NCBI GenBank assembly: GCA_025201345.1
Contig: JAIXMG010000022.1
Location: 310,001 to 374,000 of the forward strand
Reading direction: 5' to 3'
Origin: Thamnidium elegans
Taxonomy: Eukaryota; Mucoromycota; Mucoromycetes; Mucorales; Mucoraceae
DNA: 64,000 nucleotides
The translations under genes were made by a program, and so were the position numbers. The notes under the pieces were generated by a model that had not been told where the DNA came from, did not search any database, and saw only the letters and a list, made by a program, of their open reading frames with translations. Position 1 is the stretch's first letter; each line of letters begins with the position of its first letter. Below are positions 22,514-33,165 of the stretch, piece after piece.

Positions 22514-23817
22514 TTTTTTTTTTTTTTTTTTGTGTTTTAAAAACTTTTTGAAAGAAAGAAGAGAAGCAAGGAAAAAAAAAGAAGTAAAAATACAATAAAA
22601 AAAAAAAGGGTTCAAAAAAAAAAAATTAAATATTAGGGTATCAAAAAACAAAACAAGTAATATTTATATTTAATTACATCGAACCTTATTTTTTTCTAAA
22701 ATAAATGGGTCATTGTTGATCATTTTTGGTTACTCATTTCTTTCTCTCTCTTCTTGCAAAAAAAGTAAAAAGGTACAAAATAACGAGTGTATTGAATCGC
22801 CTATTCAATGTTTTCCCTCCACCCACACGTCAAAAAGAGAGAGAATGGAATATTACTCTTGAGAAAAAAAAAGTAATAACTACAAGACTTAAAATCTTTT
22901 TTTGTTCTGGTAGCTTTTTCAAACGCTCGAAATACTTTTTTTTAAATGCGTAAAATAACCAACGAAAATTTAATTATTGTCAGGTAACACGACCACTGAG
23001 TAAAAAAAAAAAAAAAATGAGAAAGGCAAGGTGGGGTAACCAAGAGGTTTTGCCTCGGTACGTCTCGTGGGCGGTGGGGGTCAGACACACACCTATCAGA
23101 GCTGGTCACTAGGCAAAAAAAAACATGCCTAGACCAAGTGACAGTTTGACACGCGAGACGCAGCTACGAATTTTAAAAAGGTTTTCATAGTAATAACAAA
23201 AAATAACGTGGAAACCATGGGGTAACATAAAAAACTTCAGAATTACAGTTAAAAAAAAATAGTTTATTAAAGAAAAAAATGTAGTAAAATTTAAAGAGTA
23301 GAAGACCTGGTAAAGAAAAAAATAAAAGTTAATAATTGCTTAAAAATAATTATAAAATCAAGTATTATATGTATATATAATAATGTCATGATATCAGTAA
23401 ACAGTTTTCACATCAATTTTTCAGGCAATGTAGATAAGATTTGTAAATCATCACTTTCAGACATTATTTTACATTACATATATATACTCTTTACATACTG
23501 TACTTACGTTTTAATATCCATCCATCCACCCCTTTCTTATGTTTACTATAGAAAAGTATAGTTTTCTTTCAAAAACAATAACTTTTTCAAAAAATAAACA
23601 AACCGAAAAAGAGTGATGGGGGTGTATGTTATTGCAACTTTAAGCAGTTTATATACTTGTTTCCGGGCTAAAAAAATTTATTTTTGGGAGTTTCAAAATA
23701 ATTTTTTTTTTTGCGGCCGGACAGGTTTTTTTTTTTCGTGAGAGAATAATGGTAATGATTATAACGAGAAAAAGTTAGTTCTTCCTCTTTCCTCATCGTC
23801 TTTTTGGTGTATTAAAC
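22514..23817. other. Divergent intergenic region PAK kinase/RPL3
   Basis: 1.3 kb that must contain the promoters of the kinase (minus) and of RPL3 (plus). A segment at about 23020-23170 is clearly richer in G and C than its surroundings (for example GGGCGGTGGGGGTCAG), and could be a regulatory block. A GCGGCCGG patch lies at 23713. No gene recognised. Confidence 0.45.
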
Positions 23818-25340
23818 ATGGTAAGCAAATACATACTCACCGCATCCATCCTCCCACAACATAAACTAATCCATCTTCTTTATAGTCTCACAGGTTAGTT
23901 TTTTTTTCACATACTCGATTTTTATTATTTTTGCACGATGGATCGATATTTTTTTATTTTATTTTGGATTCAAACAAAATGGACTCCTCAACATTAAATT
24001 GAATCATGTCGATCTTTTTTATTTTTTATTTTTTTGCAACACTATTTTTTTATGCGTGTATATATTAGAACATATCATTAACTCTCTTACCCTAAACAAT
24101 ACAGAAAATTCGAGGCTCCCCGTCACGGTCATTTGGGTTTCGGCCCCCGTAAGAGAACTAGATCTCACCGTGGTCGCGTCAAGGCTTATCCTAAGGATGA
24201 TGCCAAGAAGGCTGTCCACCTTACTGCCTTCATGGGTTATAAGGCTGGTATGACTCACATTGTTCGTGATCTCGAACGTCCTGGATCCAGTAAGTTTTTT
24301 TTTTTTTTACAACAGCAAAAGAATTTATGCATGAATGATTTTTACTAAACAAATTTTTTTTTAAAAAAACAGAGATGCACAAGAAGGAAGTTGTTGAAGC
24401 CGTTACCGTTATCGAAGCTCCCGCTATGGTTGTTATCGGTGTTGTCGGTTACGTCGAGACTCCTCGTGGTCTCCGTTCTTTGACCACTGTCTGGGCCGAG
24501 CATCTTTCCGAAGAAGCCAAGCGTAGATTCTACAAGAACTGGTACCGTTCCAAGAAGAAGGCCTTCACCAAGTATGCCCAAAAGTATGCTGCTGGTGCCA
24601 AGGATGTCACTCGTGAACTCGAGCGTATCAAGAAGTACTGTTCCGTTGTCCGTGTCATTGCTCACACTCAAATTGCCAAGGCCAAGCTCCATCAACGTAA
24701 GGCTCACCTTATGGAAGTTCAATTGAACGGTGGTTCTATCGAAGCCAAGGTCGACTGGGCTCGTGAACATTTCGAAAAGGAGGTCACTGTTGGTTCCGTC
24801 TTTGAACAAGATGAGATGGTTGATATCATTGCTACCACCAAGGGTCACGGTTTCGAAGGTGTTACCGCTCGTTGGGGTACTAAGAAGCTTCCTCGTAAGA
24901 CCCATCGTGGTCTCCGTAAGGTTGCTTGTATTGGTGCCTGGCATCCTTCCAGAGTCATGTACTCTGTCGCTCGTGCTGGTCAACGTGGTTACCATCGTCG
25001 TACCGAAATCAACAAGAAGATCTACCGTATTGCTACTGGTGCCGATGCCAAGTCTGGTACTACCGAATACGATTTGACCGAGAAGCCTATTACCCCCATG
25101 GGTGGTTTCCCTCACTACGGTGTTGTCAATGACGATTTCGTTATGATCAAGGGTTGTTGTGCCGGTTCCAAGAAGAGAGTTATCACTCTTCGTAAGTCTT
25201 TGACTGTCCACACCAAGCGTTCCGCTTTGGAGAAGGTTTCCATCAAGTTCATCGATACCTCTTCCAAGTTCGGTCACGGTCGTTTCCAAACTCCTGCCGA
25301 GAAGCATCAATTCATGGGTACTCTCAAGAAGGATCTTTAA
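23818..25340 (+). CDS. RPL3: 60S ribosomal protein L3
   Basis: Large-subunit protein near the peptidyl transferase centre. Four exons: 23818-23820 (ATG only), 23886-23893 (8 bases), 24105-24289 and 24373-25340. The splice product is 387 residues, the same length as yeast Rpl3. It reads [20 protein letters not shown], then [18 protein letters not shown], then [14 protein letters not shown] and [20 protein letters not shown]. Later blocks include [20 protein letters not shown] and [14 protein letters not shown]. The coding region is strongly codon-biased (C-ending codons) as expected for high expression, and this keeps a long antisense frame open. The tiny first exons are supported because only they restore MSHRKFEAP. 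Confidence 0.97.
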
Positions 25341-25441
25341 ATTCGTTTCTCTTAAACTTGTTTAATATTATTAAAAAAATAACTTTTTTTGTTTTAAAAT
25401 AAAAAAAAATACATTTTTAAAAAATAGTTTCTTTATTTTTG

Positions 25442-26003
25442 TTATACAAATTTGGCATCGGGTTTATCAAACTTCACAATGCCCGCATTGAGATTTTCTC
25501 CGCCGTATTGTTCCAATGCTTGTAATTCACGTCTAATATATTGTACCACAAGTGCTAAATCAGTTGCATTGTTAGAAGAGGTGGCGAATAAGTTTCTAAG
25601 TCGTTTTTAGTTAGTTATCTCCCTATCTCCTTAATTATCTCAATTAGTTTACCTCCATAAAGCTGCGGCTAAAACAGGATCGTCCTTACACATGCCCTCA
25701 TCATAAGCGACGACACCACCGTGAAATTGTGCCAATAAATCCTTGACATAACTATTGATTACCTTTTGTTGTGAAATCTAAAGCAAAAAGCACTATCAGT
25801 TCCTCACTCCGTTTTCTTTTACTAGTAGACTTACTCCGTGTCCTCTAATTCTAACTTCTGCATCATCAAAGAAACGGTTCACTAACTCTTGAATATAAAG
25901 TTTACCTTGACCTTCAGCACGAAGATGAACCATCAACATCCACACGTGTAACTGAGTGACTGAAAACCATGATTGAAAGTTATCAGGAAGATTACACTCT
26001 ATA

Positions 26004-26035
<32 letters not shown>

Positions 26036-26539
26036 GCCCCTGTCAAAAATAAAAAATCTTTTTTATGTTACCTTTAATATAAAAATCCTTGTTTAATTCC
26101 ATTTGTTCAGCACATACGTTATAAAGATTATGACTAGCTTTAATAGCAGTAGAGCCAGTAGAATAATAACCCATTACTTTTGCTAACCCATAAACGATCT
26201 TTTTTGTGGTGGTAGAGTATTTGGTATCTGAGTGAGGTTCTGTGGTTGTACTGTTCCAACGTGTAGCAACTAAACTAGTAGCTCTCTACATACATTTTTT
26301 TTTAAAAAAAAAGGTTGAATATTTTATTTATTTTTGTGCGGTTAAAATAAGTTGACTTACAATGGCATTAAGTTGAACGGGGGTCTTTTGAATCAACGAT
26401 GCACTTGACAAGGACTACATAAAAAAAGAAGGGATTTCGTTTAGTTAAGCAAACTTTTTTTTGTTGTTGTTGTATATTTTAGTGTACTATGTACCTTCTT
26501 GATTGAAGTGTTGAGAACTCTCTTTACAGCCAAGGACAT
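25442..26539 (-). CDS. CBP3: Ubiquinol-cytochrome c chaperone Cbp3/UQCC1
   Basis: Mitochondrial chaperone for synthesis and assembly of cytochrome b in complex III. The start ATG at 26539 begins MSLAVKRVLNTSIKK, which is basic and suited to mitochondrial targeting. Short exons follow. Conserved blocks are KIVYGLAKVMGYYSTGSTAI, then SHNLYNVCAEQ, then FQSWFSVTQLHVWMLMVHLR, then GKLYIQELVNRFFDDAEVRI and RGHGVISQQKVINSYVKDL. The C-terminal exon reads QFHGGVVAYDEGMCKDDPVL, AAALWR, and ends GGENLNAGIVKFDKPDAKFV. Five or more exons of compatible phase. It ends about 100 bases from the RPL3 stop, in convergent orientation. Confidence 0.9.
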
Positions 26540-26751
26540 TTTTATTCTAATATGACAAACAGAGTGGAAAAAAAAAAGAAGGGTGACGAAGGAAAAATTT
26601 TCCTGTGCGTGCAACATACACAAATACATTTCCCTCTGCGTTTCAAATAAAAAAAAAAAAAAAAAAATAGTGTGCAGGTAGGCATTATTATACTCGGGAT
26701 CCAATTCCGGCACAGAAAAAAAGAAAGTATTTTATTACAAGATGGGTTTAA

Positions 26752-27654
26752 CTAAGTTAATTTATGTTGTAATCTTAATACACTTCGTACATCAGCAGTA
26801 AATCGTAATGCATCTAAAAATGGTAGGAGATCTAATAAAGATTCATCATTGGGGTTCGATATCCAAGTTGGTAATGCAATACCATTTTCTGAGAAAAAAA
26901 TTAGTTTTTTTACCCCAACAAATAAAATAAAAAATTACCTTTGTACATGTCAAATGCAATAGGACTATTATCAACAAGACATACTTTACAAAGGTCTTCT
27001 TCAGCTAAAGTAAGATCCTTTAAGAAATTACCATTTCTTAATACACATGACTTTTAAATTTAAATTAGTACAACTATATAAAGTATAAATATATCATTAC
27101 TTTACTTGTCTAAAGAACCGTTGTGAAATCACATTATTATCCTGATCAAGCCAGTCAATCACGGGGTCAGCATATTCTGCCATAGATGCGGTATATATTA
27201 CAACCTTATACCATTGACTGATCTAAAATACAAACATAAATAAATAAATAAAAAATAAGGTTTTCTTTCTTACCGTCTTTAAAAAGAAATCAACATGAGG
27301 TCTTTTATATACTTCATACAATAAGCTTTGTTTATCACATTGTACTTCCACTTTTTTTCTGATTACAGAAGGACTGACTTCTTTAAACGAACTTTCAGAA
27401 CCGAGTCTAACCGAATGAACAAGCGTTTCGTCAAGGTCTAATATAAGTGTCTTTCCTTTATAATATTGCATGTCTGTATTGAGTTTGGGTATCTTTTTGG
27501 TTATTCGTTTTCTCGATAGTATCAAGGCACATACAAAGTTATAAGTGAGTGCAACATATTCATATAAATGACCAAGAAGTACTTTGGTTCTTCTTTTTCG
27601 TATTGATGATGTTGTAGTGGTTTTTATTGTCGTTGTTGTAAATGTGCTTGACAT
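26752..27654 (-). CDS. Nem1/Dullard-type (CTDNEP1) phosphatase
   Basis: Protein phosphatase of the FCP1/SCP fold (HAD superfamily). By family it sits at the nuclear envelope/ER and dephosphorylates lipin (Pah1). The start at 27654 gives a Ser/Thr-rich leader, then a hydrophobic stretch [17 protein letters not shown] that could be the membrane anchor. The catalytic motif is [24 protein letters not shown] follows, then, across introns, [20 protein letters not shown] and WLDQ, then [11 protein letters not shown], and the second HAD motif [11 protein letters not shown]. The C-terminal exon includes [20 protein letters not shown] and [18 protein letters not shown]. Four exons. It is shorter than yeast Nem1 and closer to animal Dullard in length. 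Confidence 0.9.
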
Positions 27655-27789
27655 TAAGAGATTATTTATTATTTATTAGTGTACTTGTAAAAAAAAAAAA
27701 AAAAAGAGAAAGAAAGGAAGAAAAAAAAAGCGGGGTTCTTACACTTATAAAAATAAAAAAAATAAAATCTTATCCCGCACCTAGTTATT

Positions 27790-28877
27790 ATGCCTCTTTC
27801 TCATATATTTATATCTAAAAGTCGTAAAATAGACTTTGAATTAACGATACTAATTCAAGATCTAACTAATGTACCTCTCGTGAGTGGTTTATATTATGTT
27901 AAATGGAGGTTAAAGAACGCAACACATAACAATGGTTCAACAGTTCGGTTTGTACACGCATGTATTATTTTTTTTTCTTTTTTTTTTAATGTTATTCAAT
28001 ATGGATTAGAGCTCCTATTCGAGACCATTGTATATTTTGGGGTCATCCTATAAGCACCATGGCTCAATTAATAATCTCGAAACAACATGTGTTGGGACCT
28101 TGTGAGTTTAAATTAGAAGTGTATCAAGAATTAGGTGGTAGCAAGGATACAGTTCCAATTGGTAGTTTAACAATAAATTTATCCGAGTATGCTAGTTCTG
28201 GATTGACAACAAGAAGATATTTGTTAGATGACTGTAAATTTAACTCCACCATAAAGGTATTTCTCATATACGTTTATTCACTTTTGAAAAAAGTTAATCA
28301 AGGGGAGTTTTTTTTTTATAGCTATCGATTAAAGTAGATCAAAAATCCGATGCTTTAATGCAATTCGATATGTAATGACACACAGAAAAAAAAAGGGAAG
28401 GGGGAGGGGGGAGTTATTTTACACGAGTTGTATTAATTCTTTTTTTTTTTCGAATTAGTCCACCATTAAAGAGACAACAGATATTTACAGATATACCTTC
28501 CATGATTACTGAAAGGCAAGAAAGGTCTCTATTATATGATGAACGTTCTTTACGTAAGTTTTTCTTCTCCATATTTAGTATATCTGTATTCATTATATAT
28601 TATACAGACTCTGCTAGTTTTACCTCAAACGCTATTAACAACACCAGTAATAACCTTGATACCTCATTTCGTTCACAAACGCCAGTACTCAAAAAGTCAC
28701 AATCTGCTATTTCACTGGTAAGTTAGAAAAAAAAGCCCAAAGTTTCTTGATAACACACTAACAAAAAAAAATCAGCCTCATTATTGTCGACAGGTGACTC
28801 CCTTTAACGATAGTGATGATCCTTCTCCTGTAGACCTTGTAGAGCAACTATTTAAAGAAAAACCAACTCATGCTTAA
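27790..28877 (+). CDS. EEIG1/EHBP1-type N-terminal C2 domain protein
   Basis: The first exon (MPLSHIFISKSRKIDFELTI) starts the NT-C2 domain found in EEIG1/FAM102 and EHBP1: LIQDLTNVPLVSGLYYVKWR, then RAPIRDHCIFWGHP, then KQHVLGPCEFKLEVYQELGG, then GSLTINLSEYASSGLTTRRY and LLDDCKFNSTIK. Later exons supply a polar tail with PPLKRQQIFTDIP and Ser/Thr-rich text ending VEQLFKEKPTHA. Six or so short exons. NT-C2 proteins typically tie membranes to cytoskeleton or organelle trafficking. No other domain is visible here. It is divergent from the Nem1-type gene with about 135 bases between start codons, so a shared promoter is likely. Confidence 0.85.
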
Positions 28878-29357
28878 CTTTTTTTTTAAAAAAAAAGACA
28901 TTTTAATAGTTCCCCACTTTAAAAAAAATACCTTTTTTAATAGTTAAATGCGTCGATAAATCTGATCTGATGATATAAATAAAATAGAGGCTTGTAACAG
29001 TAGTCCATATAAAAAAATATACATATATAAAGATGGGGGATTTGATAATCACAAAATTATGTTAAAAAGAAGTATGCTTTTTGTGACACAAAAATGGCTT
29101 ACCTGGTTAAAAATAGGCGCAGCAATTTCTTTAACCTCTTCAACGCCTATTAAGACAACTACCAAAAAATCTCTGCCATCAAATTTATTTTCTCTTTCAC
29201 TTCCCAAAAAAGTAATTATTCGATTATTGGAAAGATGAGATTCGCATTAACAAAAGTGTGCCACCATAATTAACATCCCGCAGTTTTACAGAAAAATGGT
29301 TATAAAAAGGGGTCTTTTTTTTTCTTTTCTTTTTTTTTTTTAAGAAAAAAAATCAAT
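28878..29357. other. Intergenic region with orphan exon-like stretch
   Basis: Upstream of the first Hsp70-like gene. The last roughly 100 bases match the region before the second copy (CGCAGTTTTACAGAAAAATG and on). On the minus strand, 29103-29245 is an open, protein-like stretch ending at a perfect donor (CAG/GTAAGC), described separately. Confidence 0.4.
29103..29245 (-). pseudogene. Orphan exon-like fragment
   Basis: Minus-strand text SHLSNNRIITFLGSERENK continues as FDGRDFLVVVLIGVEEVKE and ends APIFNQ at a consensus donor GTAAGC. No matching upstream or downstream exon is present nearby. Probably the remains of a gene, or chance. No family recognised. Confidence 0.25.
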
Positions 29358-32300
29358 ATGTCTACTGAATTTGATCTTTACGATTATATTATAAGTATAG
29401 GTATAGTACATCATGATATTAAAATGACATACAATCTAATCATTTCCTTTGCGTAGATATCGGTACTACATTTTCCGGTAGCTGCTTCTCTTATGTCAAG
29501 GACGAAAAAAACATTGTTCACGTTATAAAATGGTAAAACACAGGGATACACACGTAAAAAGTAACCTATCCTATTAACACACATTTTTTCTAGGCCAGAA
29601 CAAAAACCTGACGACACATTTGAAAAGACGCCTACCGCCTGTCTCTACTCCAAACCAGACCATACACTTTTAAAATGGGGTAAATCCGCTATCGACCACG
29701 TCACTGCTGCTCCCAACGACCCAGACGTCCTCCTCATCGACCAATTCAAACTTAAACTACACACCATCTTCCAACGCTATCGTACCAACAACTCACAACT
29801 CACCCTGGAAGAAAAGCGATACTGGAACGCCGCAGTAGACTATCTTCGAGAAATATACCAATATACGTGTCACCAACTGATTCAAACTGTATTACCACAA
29901 ATAGCATCTGAGAAAGATTTTAGATTTGTATTAACCGTGCCTGCAACTTGGGTAACCGAAGATATCGCGTGTATGCGGCTAATTGCAATAGAGGCTGGAC
30001 TAATTAGAGCCTTGAGTCCTAATGAAAGGTTAGTTATTATCAATGAAGCATTTGCTGCATCCTTGTTCTGCGAACGTGAATTTTGTATCAAGACTGAGGG
30101 TCACACAAAGAAATTGGTAAAAGGGCAGCGGTACTTGGTATGTGATGCTGGTGGTGGTACAGTTGACCTTGCCACTTATGAATGTACTGATACTAGTGTA
30201 GAACAAAAGGGACATTGCCAATTGGCTTTAGAAAGTGGTGGCTGTTGTGGTTCTACTATTCTGGATCAAAATATGGAAAACTATTTACGGGATCAGGTAT
30301 TTCTTGGTGGTGTCAGTGACAGTACTTTAAAATTGTTGGTGGATCAGTTTATCAAGGAGATCAAACATTATTTTGGTGGTGAAACTGGTAGAAATAATTA
30401 TATTAGTCCTACTAGTACTACTACTGCGGCAAAGCAAACCGAACTTAGTGATGATGCTACTACTTTGACCACAACTGGTGATACAGTGATGAAAGATGTT
30501 CAAGAAAACGATTATAATTACGAAGAAGATTATTTAAACCATTCAGATAATGAACAAGAAGAAATGGAGCAGGATGAGTCATGTTACGATGAGGACGACG
30601 TTTACATGGATCAAGATATATTTAGTGATGACGACTTTGTTCAAGACCTCTCGCCCACCGACTACGTCTATTTTACACTACCACCACACGATGAAAGTAT
30701 CATCCCCTCTGTCATGGAAAGCTTACATACGACTGGAAACATTGTTCGTCATGCCGAAACAACACAATTGCGTATTAAAAACGCCGATATATCTAAATTT
30801 GTATTTGACCCTGTTGTCGAAAACGTAATGAGCTTGGTCCGTAAGCAGATTAGAAAATCGCATACAACCATTGAGACGTTATTCCTGCTGGGAGGGTTTG
30901 GTCAATCGCCCTATCTGTACAAAAAGTTACATTACGAGTTTATTACTTGCACAAATGCTATTCAGCACTTGATTGTGCCGGAGGACGGGTATCGTGCTTC
31001 GATGCGAGGTGGCATCTATCATGGTATTGACTGTATAGATATTATACCCAAAGTTCCTGTTAAATCTAAGATGTTTCAGTACAGTAGAGACATGCTATTT
31101 GGTGGAAAACGTGATTTGTTGGTTGGTATAGATATCGATTTGTTTGACTTGACTGCCACATTTAGTTTTCTGAAATTAAAAGGCCGTACTTTTCTTCGCC
31201 CAAACGGCACTTTTAAAGAATTAATCAACAACAAAAATCTCAAAAAGGGATATGGGTTCTTCCGAAAATTTCAATTTGACTCTGAAACTTTTCTTCAATA
31301 TAACTTTAACCATATCGTTGACGCCGCTTGCGAAGACGGAACCCTACTGGAATTCTGGGCTAACCAAGGTGATACCCTATACTACAAATGCTTAATCAAT
31401 GCCTTTATCCATCAGCTCTACGAATTTATTCAAAACGATTACGAGACTTTGTACCCGGAAAAGCAATGGCAAGTCGACAACGTACGATACTGTATCTCTA
31501 TCGCCCCACACGCAACAAACAACCCCGATAAAGAAGATTTTAATATATTTATCAACACGCCCATGACAACTTTAAAACAAGAGATACTTAAAAAAATGAC
31601 CGAGCTCGATCAAGTATTTTCACCGGGAAAAGTTACAAACGCACATAAGAGCGTATGTCGCTTATTCGATTCTAAGGCAACTTTCAGTTCAGAGGAAGAA
31701 AAGGATGTTTTAAAGGCCCAAGTGTTTAGTTCTGCATCTGAAATTGGTATGGTGAAAGGAGCTGATATCTATCAAGGAAGTATTGTATGGGTAGGCTTAT
31801 CCAACACCTATCGTATTAATTATCCCTACTTTGACATCATTGGTGGCGATATCACACGTAAGGAAATGTGCCGCGGAATTCAAGAAGATGAAAAAATTCA
31901 AATCTTGACATTGGATTTAAAACTTTTTTCACGTCAAGAACCAGTGACGACAAATATTAGACCTTTGGAGTCTACGGTCGGCCCTAGTATTCCTTGGGAG
32001 TTCCAATCTTTACTTCCTGCTAAGATCGGTAAAATGATCAGTGTAGGAAATTATACCGCAGAAAAATTGCTAATGCATTTAGCAGGCATGATTGATTTTA
32101 TGGGACCGCATGTACGCGACTATATCAGCCGTAACGTCATTCCGTCCGGACCGTTTGCAACACACACTCTTGGCGATTTGTTTTTGATACCAGGTACAGA
32201 CGATCTTATTTATATGAAACTGCCACTTTCTTCAACCGTCAACAAGGCCGGTCTACTGTACGCCATGAAACAATTCAAAGATTACAAAATCATAACCAAA

Positions 32301-33165
32301 CAGATACATGATGTACTAATTAGACCTTGGATAAAATATCGCTTGGCATACATGATTAAAAACGCCTGCGAGACTTATATTACCAGCCAGTCCGAAATGC
32401 TATGCTTGTTTTTCACTGGTGACAGTATCAATTTTGATATACTGAAACCCGCCCTAAAAAATCTCTTCGATGAAAAGATTTACTTTTCATTTAACAGTGA
32501 TGTGGATTTTACTAGACATGTAGCCTGTTTAGCACACGGTAACAATACTATAGTATTACAAAAGGCGACAAGGGTGACTGAACAAAGGTATGCGGTTCAT
32601 ATCCTGAGCCATGATATTAAAAGACAAGAGAATATGGCTCAACACATGTATAGTCACTTGGGTCGAAAGGTTAAGACCAAGGATGATAAGAAAAGAGATA
32701 AAGATAAAGATAAAGATGAAGATGATGTATATGAAGAGATATTCTATACAGCTCAAGAAGGTGCGCTTACGTTACTTCATCCTTTGATTGGTTTAAACGT
32801 ACCTGTTTCTTCAATTATACCGAACTATAATTTTCTCTTACAGTTGAAAGTGCCACACGAATGTTCGGTTGCCATAGGTAAGATAACAGTAGCACCTTTT
32901 TTTTTTTAAAAAAAAAACAAAAAATAGTATCTAACTTTTTATTATATGTCCAGTTTTATATGCTTCTGGTGAAGTAGAACCGTTAGACAACAGTATATCA
33001 AACAACAACTTCAAGAAATTGCATCGATTTATATTTCCTATTAAGGACGTAACCAAGGCTATTCAGATTACCTGTAAAGTAGAGCGATACGCACTTGTTT
33101 TTACTGTTAAACAAGATGACTACGAAGCCGATTATCGATGCATTGACTTTTTGGAAGTCATTTAA
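29358..33165 (+). CDS. HSPA12-like double Hsp70-ATPase protein, copy 1
   Basis: Large Hsp70-like actin-fold protein of the HSPA12 type. Four exons: 29358-29400, 29457-29532, 29594-32877 and 32954-33165, giving 1,204 residues. The first module has phosphate-1 loop IDIGTTFSGSCF, phosphate-2 loop CDAGGGTVDLATYE and adenosine loop LLGGFGQSPYLY, and ends GGIYHGID. An acidic Asp/Glu insert lies within it. A second module follows, starting LLVGIDIDLFDLTATFS, with VRYCISIAPHATN, LFFTGDSINFDIL and HVACLAHGNN in the equivalent order, but with the Gly-Thr-Thr loop lost. A lysine/aspartate linker (KDKDKDKDED) and a C-terminal domain ending CIDFLEVI complete the protein. There is no substrate-binding domain of classical Hsp70. 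The substrate is unknown. It is paralogous to the gene at 40228, with a nearly identical 5' half. Confidence 0.85.

Noticed and set aside
24345..25310. 321-residue minus-strand ORF opposite RPL3
   Set aside because: It lies exactly antisense to the highly codon-biased RPL3 exon. Its Ser/Thr/Leu/Gly-rich composition is the reverse complement of RPL3 codons.
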